Shown piece after piece: positions 1-5,735 of a stretch of DNA of 10,932 bases. The notes beneath the pieces are model-generated. The model saw only the letters and a list, made by a program, of their open reading frames with translations. It did no database searches and was not told where the DNA came from. The stretch comes from Burkholderiaceae bacterium. GTDB taxonomy: Bacteria; Pseudomonadota; Gammaproteobacteria; Burkholderiales; Burkholderiaceae. The position numbers were made by a program, and so were the translations under genes. The stretch is from positions 1-10,932 of the forward strand of contig CANHLB010000036.1 in NCBI GenBank assembly GCA_947461335.1, in the 5' to 3' direction. Numbering within the stretch: the first letter of the stretch is position 1; every line of letters starts with the position of its first letter.

Positions 1-1
1 T

Positions 2-163
2 ACTTCTGCAGGTAGCTCTGCCAGAATTACAGAGACCGTCGAGGCAGTTGCCATCGCCTCACGAGGAATCTCCTCTGGATCTTCTGAAATCCAGAATTCC
101 TCTGCTGAACTGGCTAGAGTCGCAGCCAAGCTAAAGGATTTAGTATCTAAATTTGAATGCTAA
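2..163 (+). CDS. methyl-accepting chemotaxis protein, C-terminal end (partial)
   Basis: The reading frame is open from the window edge and stops at TAA 161-163, giving the last 53 residues of a longer protein. The visible part is a small-residue-rich helix with the segments RITETVEAVAIAS and SSEIQNSSAELARVAAKL and ends DLVSKFEC. This pattern of Ser/Ala heptads, a late 'SAELARxAxxL' helix and a short 'LVxxF' end is typical of the cytoplasmic signalling hairpin and tail of chemoreceptors, which contact CheA and CheW at the hairpin tip. Sensor, membrane segments and HAMP domain lie outside the window, so the ligand is unknown. The tail lacks the NWETF-type CheR/CheB docking pentapeptide. It is followed at once by a strong terminator. 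The family call rests on a short fragment. Confidence 0.7.
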   Translation, partial: TSAGSSARITETVEAVAIASRGISSGSSEIQNSSAELARVAAKLKDLVSKFEC

Positions 164-179
164 TCTCATTTCGCGCAAG

Positions 180-212
180 TTAAAAAAGGCATCCTCTGGA
201 TGCCTTTTTTAA
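180..212. terminator. strong intrinsic terminator, symmetrical (works in both directions)
   Basis: A perfect hairpin has 15-nt arms at 180-194 and 198-212 and a 3-nt loop (TCT, 195-197). The GC-containing core is GGCATCC/GGATGCC, flanked by an A-run on the left and a T-run on the right. Read on the plus strand it ends the chemoreceptor transcript 17 nt after its stop. Because the A-run and T-run are mirror images it presents the same shape on the minus strand, where it can end dsbB transcription about 90 nt after that stop codon. Confidence 0.9.
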
Positions 213-214
213 GT

Positions 215-230
215 ATTAGCTATAGCTAAT
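215..230. repeat. perfect 16-bp palindrome
   Basis: ATTAGCTATAGCTAAT is a perfect palindrome immediately downstream of the chemoreceptor terminator, in the gap before the end of dsbB. No T-run follows it on either strand, so it is not a terminator itself. It could be a protein-binding site or simply the remains of an AT-rich hairpin; nothing nearby decides this. Confidence 0.4.
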
Positions 231-301
231 TCAATATGAGATACAACTGAAAATGCGAGATTGCACTTCCTCTAAAAGAAGGAAGAAGTAATAGTTTTTA
301 T

Positions 302-784
302 CTAAGACCGCGATTTTCTAAAGAAGGTGATCAGTAACACAAACAACAATACTGCGAACCAAAATAAAGACCATTCTGGCACTTGCAGGCCAAGAATAGC
401 CGGTAGCTTTGCCGAGCAAAGACCATCTGCTTTAAATAACCAAGGTAAGCCTTGGGCCAATTGAAATTGGTTAATCCAAGTTTCAAGGGGATCAATGCCA
501 CAAGATATTTCTGGATGGGATAAAAGCCAAACTTGGCGCGCTGCTACAGATAGGCCATATCCTGCAAACAATACGGCTAGGCCATGAAAGAGCTTTCTCA
601 AGGGAGTAATGCCGGCAGCTAAAAAGCAAGATATCGCAATCCCCAGATAGCCAACTCTTTGCAAGATACATAAGGGGCAAGGCAAGAAATTTACCCCTTG
701 GTAGCCCACCTGCTGCAGAATGACGGCAAAAACGACCAGTCCAAGACTAAATAAAGAAATATATAAGTAGCGCGTTGAGTTCAT
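302..784 (-). CDS. dsbB: disulfide bond formation protein DsbB
   Basis: This inner-membrane quinone reductase reoxidises DsbA by passing electrons from periplasmic disulfide formation to the respiratory quinone. The 160-residue protein has four hydrophobic segments (about 8-26, 44-58, 65-82 and 139-156). The first redox pair is the CPLC motif, Cys36 and Cys39, in the first periplasmic loop, followed by LQR with the Arg43 typical of the family. The second pair, Cys95 and Cys123, lies in the long second periplasmic loop. All four catalytic cysteines are thus present and the length is slightly below the E. coli protein (about 176). It stands alone, divergent from fpr. The ATG start has no strong ribosome binding site, but it puts the first membrane segment at the usual place. 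No dsbA is in view. Confidence 0.95.
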   Translation of the reverse strand: MNSTRYLYISLFSLGLVVFAVILQQVGYQGVNFLPCPLCILQRVGYLGIAISCFLAAGITPLRKLFHGLAVLFAGYGLSVAARQVWLLSHPEISCGIDPLETWINQFQLAQGLPWLFKADGLCSAKLPAILGLQVPEWSLFWFAVLLFVLLITFFRKSRS

Positions 785-957
785 GAGGACATCATAGCCT
801 TTTCAGTAAATCCTCATTTGGGAAATGCGCTTATTACCAAAAATTGGATGGATATCACTACTTCATCCTACTTATCGGACATTTACCCTAAAATTAGGCC
901 TGAGGGATGGGATAATCAACGATTGTTTAAAATTTAGTCTATTCATTACACGCATTT
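785..957. other. divergent intergenic region between dsbB and fpr
   Basis: This 173-bp gap must hold the promoters of both dsbB and fpr. I see no convincing sigma-70 pair; a TTGTTT at 923-928 is a possible -35 for fpr but lacks a good -10 partner. fpr has no clear Shine-Dalgarno sequence. No strong hairpin or repeat was found. Confidence 0.3.
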
Positions 958-1734
958 ATGGCCGCATATAACACCGAAACCGTTCTGACTGTCAACCACT
1001 GGAACGACACCCTTTTTAGCTTTACGACTACTCGCAATAAAGGCCTACGCTTTCGTAGCGGCCACTTCTTGATGATTGGCCTTGAGGTTGAAGGTAAACC
1101 TCTAGTACGGGCATACAGTGTTGCCAGCCCAAATTATGAAGAGCATCTCGAATTTTTGAGCATTAAGGTTCAAGATGGTCCACTGACATCACGTTTACAA
1201 AAAATTCAGGTGGGTGACCCTATCCTTGTGAGCGAAAAGTCTGTTGGAACCTTGGTCATTGATGACCTAAATCCTGGCAAGCATCTTTACCTCTTTAGTA
1301 CTGGTACAGGCTTAGCACCATTCATGAGTATCATTCGTGACCCAGAAACTTATGAGAAGTTTGAAAAAGTAGTTTTGATTCATGGTGTGCGTTTAGTAAG
1401 TGAACTCGCTTATGGTGAATACATCAAGAATGAACTGACTCAAGATGAATACATTGGTGAGATCATCCGTGAAAAACTCATCTACTATCCAACCGTAACT
1501 CGTGAAGCATTCAAACACACTGGGCGCCTTACTACCGCAATTGAATCAGGCCAACTCTTCAAAGATATTGGCTTGCCACCCCTAGACCCGTCAGTAGATA
1601 GGGCGATGATCTGTGGTAGCCCCTCTATGCTCAAAGAAACTGCTGAGATGCTCGATTCCAAAGGCTTTAAAGTATCTCCGAGCCTAGGTCAACTGGGCGA
1701 CTATGTCTTTGAGCGTGCCTTCGTAGAAAAATAA
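958..1734 (+). CDS. fpr: ferredoxin/flavodoxin-NADP+ reductase
   Basis: A cytoplasmic FAD enzyme that moves electrons between NADP(H) and ferredoxin or flavodoxin, supporting iron-sulfur, radical and oxidative-stress reactions. The 258-residue protein shows the FAD-binding motif RAYSVASPN (51-59), the NADP-domain start STGTGLAPF (114-122) and ICGSPSM (218-224), which carries the cysteine that lies over the flavin in this family. It ends FERAFVEK; a C-terminal extension after the usual aromatic residue, ending in FVEK, is known from the Azotobacter/Rhodobacter-type (bacterial subclass I) reductases, and the 258-residue length matches that group. The ATG at 958 aligns with the usual start, although no clear ribosome binding site precedes it. 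It is transcribed alone and meets a minus-strand small gene 33 bp downstream. Its link to the catabolic operons is only proximity. Confidence 0.95.
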   Translation: MAAYNTETVLTVNHWNDTLFSFTTTRNKGLRFRSGHFLMIGLEVEGKPLVRAYSVASPNYEEHLEFLSIKVQDGPLTSRLQKIQVGDPILVSEKSVGTLVIDDLNPGKHLYLFSTGTGLAPFMSIIRDPETYEKFEKVVLIHGVRLVSELAYGEYIKNELTQDEYIGEIIREKLIYYPTVTREAFKHTGRLTTAIESGQLFKDIGLPPLDPSVDRAMICGSPSMLKETAEMLDSKGFKVSPSLGQLGDYVFERAFVEK

Positions 1735-1767
1735 AATTTTGCTGTAATGAGGTTCAAGTCAGGAGTC

Positions 1768-1938
1768 TTAATCCTCGATTTGAAAATAGACTTCTGCTTT
1801 TTGCTCTGCACTTGCTTGGGCGCTAGATTCAGCACTCCTAAGTTGATCTGCAGCTTTTGGAGAGGTAAAAACTTTCTCTGCAGTCTGCAAAACTGATCTA
1901 ACCGTTACATCTTGTTTATTTTCTACTATGTAAGCCAT
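1768..1938 (-). CDS. small hypothetical protein (56 aa)
   Basis: An ATG at 1938 opens a 56-codon frame ending at TAA 1768-1770. It is preceded by a good ribosome binding site (AGGGAG, 6-7 nt before the ATG), which is the main reason to call it a gene. The protein starts MAYIVENKQDVTV, is rich in Ala, Ser, Gln and Glu, and has no cysteine, tryptophan or membrane segment. The middle (about 18-51) looks like one amphipathic helix with the Ala/Gln/Glu-rich stretch ESSAQASAEQKAEV. It is soluble and I recognise no family. It lies 99 bp downstream of the TauE-like gene on the same strand, with palindromes in between that suggest its own promoter or control. It is convergent with fpr. The frame could be a chance ORF, but start signal and composition argue otherwise. 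Confidence 0.55.
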   Translation of the reverse strand: MAYIVENKQDVTVRSVLQTAEKVFTSPKAADQLRSAESSAQASAEQKAEVYFQIED

Positions 1939-1952
1939 TTACTGCTCCCTTG

Positions 1953-1984
1953 TTTGATCAAAGCTGATATCTTGATCTCATGAG
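1953..1984. repeat. cluster of inverted repeats upstream of the small gene
   Basis: TTTGATCAAA (1953-1962) is a perfect 10-bp palindrome. Its GATCAA half pairs again with TTGATC at 1972-1977 (10-nt spacer), and CTCATGAG (1977-1984) is another perfect palindrome. The cluster sits about 15-46 nt before the ATG of the 56-codon gene on the minus strand, so it could be an operator or a 5' hairpin in that transcript. A related TTTGATATCAAA lies before the ABC binding-protein gene. Confidence 0.35.
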
Positions 1985-2037
1985 GTTTTAGAATAGGCTG
2001 TATTTAAATATCTGAAAAGAATATATATTTCATATGC

Positions 2038-2796
2038 TTATATCTGTTTAAATATAAACAAAAAAAGTAAATTAAAGCTTGCATTTGCAATCAGAAGCAA
2101 TAAACAGAGTCTTTTTAGGGCACTATCGGATACGGCATGAGCCTCCAAAATAGCTTTAGCCAATCTCATTCCCAGCCAATAGGAAGGAATTGCAAATAAA
2201 AGATAGGGAATCCACTCAAGCCCCCCACCCATCAAACTTGTAGCAATAATCGCAAATACAGAGATTCCAGAAATAAAGTGGGATAGCAAAGATCGTGTTC
2301 TATCAAATGCCTCATTGGTTGAATTGAGATATAGGGCAGCAGGCGGTCCACCAATTCCACACGCGCCCAACAACAGTCCTGATAGACCACCCGCAAATCC
2401 ATCTAATGCCGTATGGCTATTTAATCGAACATGGGGCTTTAGTAATAAGTAGCTTGCAAAAAGGAGCACTACTACGCTTGTAAAAACCTTGAGCGTTACA
2501 AGGGGTACAAAGCTTCCCAACCAAATACCCATTGGAAGAAAAACTGCTGCAAAAAGTAACATGAGCCAAAGTCGAGGGCGGTCTTCTTGGTGGACTTTCC
2601 AATGCCTGGAAAGTAAAACTCCTCCAAATACTTCGGCACACATCACGATAGGAATCAGAAAGGGAATCGGAAATACCCACATCAAAAGAGGCGTCATAAT
2701 AAGCGCCCCACCAAAACCACTTAACCTTCTGATGACCCCTCCAAGAACTGCCGCAAAAATTAGCAGGCAAATTGGGGTGAAGCTTTCAAAAATCAA
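2038..2796 (-). CDS. TauE/SafE (TSUP) family membrane transporter
   Basis: A 252-residue, very hydrophobic protein with about seven or eight membrane segments. The two family repeats are visible: LSGFGGALIMTPLL (25-38) in the N-terminal half and GLSGLLLGACGIGGPPAAL (137-155) in the C-terminal half. Family members export sulfite, sulfoacetate or other organic anions, or take up such anions; the direction and substrate cannot be told here. The start is a TTG (2794-2796) whose last two bases are the first two of the ATPase stop TGA at 2793-2795. This points to coupled translation, and no ATG lies upstream of the first membrane segment. As last gene of the operon it probably handles the same compound as the ABC importer, or a waste anion formed from it. 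Confidence 0.85.
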   Translation of the reverse strand: MIFESFTPICLLIFAAVLGGVIRRLSGFGGALIMTPLLMWVFPIPFLIPIVMCAEVFGGVLLSRHWKVHQEDRPRLWLMLLFAAVFLPMGIWLGSFVPLVTLKVFTSVVVLLFASYLLLKPHVRLNSHTALDGFAGGLSGLLLGACGIGGPPAALYLNSTNEAFDRTRSLLSHFISGISVFAIIATSLMGGGLEWIPYLLFAIPSYWLGMRLAKAILEAHAVSDSALKRLCLLLLIANASFNLLFLFIFKQI

Positions 2797-3569
2797 ATGG
2801 TCTCACTAACATCATGCTCGCCAGCAATTAATTCGCGAATCTGACGACGTATCTCTAAATAAGCGGGAGTATCCTCAACCATTCTGCGGGGCTCTGGAAC
2901 TCGGATGATTTCCTTTACTCTGCCTGGGCGGCGCGTCATAACCACAATGACATCCGATAAATTGATTGCCTCTTCGATACTATGAGTTACGAGTACAACT
3001 GTTTTGCTCTCCTCACGCAAAATCCGAATCATTTCAGCTTGCATCATGGCTCGATTTTGAGCATCCAAGGCAGCAAACGGCTCATCCATCAAGAGAACAG
3101 TTGGATCAACTACCAATGCCCTGGCTATAGAAACCCGTTGACGCATGCCGCCTGATAGTTGGTGGGGATAATGATTAATAAATTGACTAAGGCCCACTAA
3201 AGCTGCAAAACGGGTCACAATTTGTTGGATTTCTGAAGTGCTAGTACCTTTAATTTTTAATCCAAAGGCAATGTTGTCGTAAACCGTAAGCCATGGAAAT
3301 AAGGCATAGTCCTGAAACACCATCGAGCGATCAGAACCAGGACCGCTCACTACTTTGTCAGCGCACTCGATATGCCCAGCGGTAGGAGCCTCAAAGCCAG
3401 CAATTAAATTGAGTAAAGTGGTTTTGCCACAGCCACTATGGCCCAAGATTGAGCAAAACTCATTTTTCTCAACTTCAAGAGAGATGTCATCAATAGCTAA
3501 GACTTCCTGCCCCTTAGCATGCATTGAAGGATAAATTTTTCTAACGTGTTCTACTTTGAGTGCAGGCAT
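2793..3569 (-). CDS. ABC transporter ATPase, SsuB/TauB/NrtD type
   Basis: This is the cytoplasmic energy-coupling subunit of the importer encoded with the two upstream genes. The 258-residue protein has every expected motif: Walker A GHSGCGKTT (43-51), Q-loop Gln86 in VFQDYALFPW, signature LSGGMRQR (138-145), Walker B LLMDEP (159-164), D-loop ALDA and the switch His196 in VTHS. The 'LFPWLTVYDNIAFGL' segment and the C-terminal 'RRPGRVKEIIRV' are typical of the nitrate/sulfonate/taurine (NitT/TauT) subfamily. That subfamily covers nitrate, bicarbonate, sulfonates, thiamine precursors and aromatic acids, so it does not fix the substrate. It lies 41 nt after the permease gene and overlaps the TauE-like gene. 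The ATG start has only a poor ribosome binding site. Confidence 0.95.
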   Translation of the reverse strand: MPALKVEHVRKIYPSMHAKGQEVLAIDDISLEVEKNEFCSILGHSGCGKTTLLNLIAGFEAPTAGHIECADKVVSGPGSDRSMVFQDYALFPWLTVYDNIAFGLKIKGTSTSEIQQIVTRFAALVGLSQFINHYPHQLSGGMRQRVSIARALVVDPTVLLMDEPFAALDAQNRAMMQAEMIRILREESKTVVLVTHSIEEAINLSDVIVVMTRRPGRVKEIIRVPEPRRMVEDTPAYLEIRRQIRELIAGEHDVSETI

Positions 3570-3610
3570 GAATTTGTTTACTTGAATGATAAATGGATGA
3601 TGTTTAAGCC

Positions 3611-4384
3611 TTAAGCATTTAGTGCTCTAGACCAAGGCATGAGTTTCTGAGCTGTATATCGAATGAGTCTATCTAAACATAAACCAATCACTCCAATGGC
3701 CAACATACCAACCAAAATGTAATCCGTACGCAAAACGGTGCGGGCATCATTGATGAGGAATCCAAGGCCAGAGTTAGCGCCAACCAATTCAGCGGCTACT
3801 AATGCCATCCAACCTACCCCCAAGCCAATGCGTACACCTGTAACGATTTGAGGTAAAGCTGCACGCAAAACAACGCGGGTAATCACACCCCAAGAGCCAG
3901 CACCCAGGCAGCGTGCAGCACGAATGAGGTTAGGCTCAACATTTTTGACAGCATCAATAGTATTTAACAAAATAGGGAAAAATATTCCCAAGAAAATAAT
4001 GAATTGATTTTGAACATTACCAACGCCGAACCACAGAATACTGAGTGGGATCCAGGCAATAGGTGGAATTGGACGCAAAATTTCAATAATGGGATCCACT
4101 TGCTCATTTACCCATTTAAAGCAACCCATGACTATTCCCAAGGGAATGGCAACAGATGCATAGCAAAAGGCTACGAATTCCCTGGATAAGCTATCAATTA
4201 AATGTTTCCAGATTTCTCCAGACTTCATTAATTCATAACCGCCTTGTGCCACTCCCGAAGGAGGTGGCAACAAGGTAGCTTCTGTTTTATCCAGAATAAA
4301 CCGACTGGCATATTCCCAGGCGGCAAGCAAAATAATCAATAAAACTAAACGACGAAATTGCTTGAAAAAATTTAATATTTGCAT
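3611..4384 (-). CDS. ABC transporter permease, SsuC/TauC/NrtB type
   Basis: The inner-membrane channel subunit of the same importer, 257 residues with about six membrane segments. RPIPPIAWIPL (104-114) is the hallmark of this permease subfamily. The cytoplasmic EAA loop that docks on the ATPase runs from about 155 to 178 (RAARCLGAGSWG through RAALP), with the conserved central glycine. The N-terminus MQILNFFKQFRR is basic and followed by the first membrane helix, in the usual orientation. The start lies 6 nt after the binding-protein stop; that stop codon forms part of the ribosome binding site (TAAGG). Family membership is clear, but the substrate is unknown. Confidence 0.93.
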   Translation of the reverse strand: MQILNFFKQFRRLVLLIILLAAWEYASRFILDKTEATLLPPPSGVAQGGYELMKSGEIWKHLIDSLSREFVAFCYASVAIPLGIVMGCFKWVNEQVDPIIEILRPIPPIAWIPLSILWFGVGNVQNQFIIFLGIFFPILLNTIDAVKNVEPNLIRAARCLGAGSWGVITRVVLRAALPQIVTGVRIGLGVGWMALVAAELVGANSGLGFLINDARTVLRTDYILVGMLAIGVIGLCLDRLIRYTAQKLMPWSRALNA

Positions 4385-4390
4385 AACGCC

Positions 4391-5674
4391 TTATTTTTTA
4401 TAAACCTTACCGTCAAAAGACCAATCTCTGGTGAGATCGCCCTTTTCAGGGAATGCCTGCGGTTTAGTGGTGTTTAATGGGTTCATGTAAGTTGGGTATG
4501 GGGTCTTATCCATTGGTGCAGACCAATCAGCCGGCAAAAATGGAGGACGAGTAATGGTTGCCCAACCTAACTTTTCAAAAGTCTTATCCATAAAACGAGT
4601 ATCCACAGCACGCGCAAAATCAATACCAGTTAGCTTGTTCTGAATGCGCTTGTTTTCATAGAGCCATGTGTAAATAGGTTCATTTGCACGGCCCCAGAAC
4701 ACTGGAATTGGATAAATATAATTTGGCTTGTACAAGAGGTTGTACGCTGAAATTTGCTGACGTAAGATCTCTTTTGAATAATTTTTCAAATTCGGATCTT
4801 CTTGCATCACATCTACCGCGGCATCTGGATTTTTTCTAATCCAAAGAGTGGCTTCAGCAATTGCATCAGTAAATGCCTGAACTACATCTGGTGCGTTATC
4901 AATGACTTCCTGGCGCACATAAAACGTGCCTTCATAAATATTGTACGGAAAGCTATCGCTAATAATTCTGGCATTCTTACGCTCTTTCACCATGATGGTT
5001 GGAGTTGGATCCCAAGGTACCACTGCATCAAGACCTTTAGGCATCGCCATTTGCTCACCAGGAGGCATGTTCTTCAAGATGATGTCCTTGCCAATCTCAA
5101 TACCATTGGCTTTAGCAGCAGCTTGAATATAAAACTCTGCTGAGGAGCCAGTCACAATGCCGATGGTGGCTGGTGGATTGGACCCCTTAAAGTCCTTAAA
5201 TGACTTAATTTTTGAATCTAGTGGGACTAAAACAGCATGCATTAAATTAGTATTAATCACTGCAATCGTCTTAACGGGGATATTTTTGTCGATCAATGAG
5301 GTGAACGGGAAATTTCCGCCATTACCGAACTGGAATCGACCAGAGATGATCACTTCATTAATCGCAGGCCCAGATGGAAATGCTTGCAATTTAGACTCAA
5401 TACCACGCTTAGCTAAAAGACCTTTTTTATCCATAACCAAGTTAATCGTATTTTGACCTGACCACGGGGGCTGGAAAGCAATCTGTAATGGCCACCAACC
5501 TTTTTCCTTGAGCCAAGCGACAGACTTTGCTGAAACTTTTTCATCTGCACCTTCAGGCCAACCATAATCATTGAACTTGGTACTGTTTTGAGCCATCGAC
5601 AGCATCGGGGCCCCCGAAAGCATTGCAACTGCAAGCACTGAAAAGATACGACGTGACGCATTAAATTGTTTCAT
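4391..5674 (-). CDS. ABC transporter periplasmic substrate-binding protein, NrtA/SsuA/TauA-like
   Basis: The periplasmic receptor of the importer, 427 residues. A signal peptide is clear: basic start (NASRR), hydrophobic core and a likely cleavage after SMA at residue 28. Conserved family stretches are FPSGPAINEVIISGRFQFG (99-117), the ligand-loop type GIVTGSSAEFYI (172-183) and GLDAVVPWDP (214-223). The mature protein is about 100 residues longer than usual SsuA/TauA proteins, with a Trp-rich N-terminal lead (30-64) and a Pro/Tyr/Trp-rich C-terminal tail (about 360-427), so it belongs to a divergent subgroup. It has no lipobox cysteine. The start is supported by a strong ribosome binding site (AAGGAG, 6 nt before ATG). 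It follows the carboxyltransferase gene by 61 nt and precedes the permease. I cannot assign a ligand. Confidence 0.9.
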   Translation of the reverse strand: MKQFNASRRIFSVLAVAMLSGAPMLSMAQNSTKFNDYGWPEGADEKVSAKSVAWLKEKGWWPLQIAFQPPWSGQNTINLVMDKKGLLAKRGIESKLQAFPSGPAINEVIISGRFQFGNGGNFPFTSLIDKNIPVKTIAVINTNLMHAVLVPLDSKIKSFKDFKGSNPPATIGIVTGSSAEFYIQAAAKANGIEIGKDIILKNMPPGEQMAMPKGLDAVVPWDPTPTIMVKERKNARIISDSFPYNIYEGTFYVRQEVIDNAPDVVQAFTDAIAEATLWIRKNPDAAVDVMQEDPNLKNYSKEILRQQISAYNLLYKPNYIYPIPVFWGRANEPIYTWLYENKRIQNKLTGIDFARAVDTRFMDKTFEKLGWATITRPPFLPADWSAPMDKTPYPTYMNPLNTTKPQAFPEKGDLTRDWSFDGKVYKK

Positions 5675-5704
5675 TACGATCTCCTTAATATTGAAATGAC
5701 TTAT

Positions 5705-5716
5705 TTTGATATCAAA
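5705..5716. repeat. 12-bp palindrome before the binding-protein gene
   Basis: TTTGATATCAAA is a perfect palindrome in the 61-nt gap between the carboxyltransferase and binding-protein genes, the largest gap in the operon. It includes a TTGATA that resembles a -35 box on the minus strand, but no correctly spaced -10 lies clear of the ribosome binding site. It could be a regulator site controlling the transporter part separately. Confidence 0.3.
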
Positions 5717-5735
5717 CAGCGAACGTCTAAAAAAA

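Noticed and set aside
266..285. Hairpin CTTCCT...AGGAAG after dsbB
   Set aside because: Weak 6-bp stem with no adjacent T-run on the minus strand, so not a credible terminator.
492..680. Minus-strand ORF of 62 codons inside dsbB
   Set aside because: It is a frame shadow of dsbB, which has all four catalytic cysteines; the shadow has no recognisable composition.
848..937. 29-codon ATG frame upstream of fpr
   Set aside because: No ribosome binding site and no protein-like composition; most likely leader DNA.
4802..5456. Plus-strand ORFs of 113, 61 and 99 codons
   Set aside because: All lie antisense within the substrate-binding protein gene, which has a clear signal peptide and family motifs.
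2038..5674. Taurine or alkanesulfonate operon (tauABC or ssuABC)
   Set aside because: The transporter subfamily fits but no TauD, SsuD, Xsc or other desulfonating enzyme is seen, so the names would over-claim.
5690..5712. Sigma-70 promoter with TTGATA as -35 before the binding-protein gene
   Set aside because: Any -10 at proper spacing falls on the ribosome binding site and would give a transcript starting at or within the start codon.
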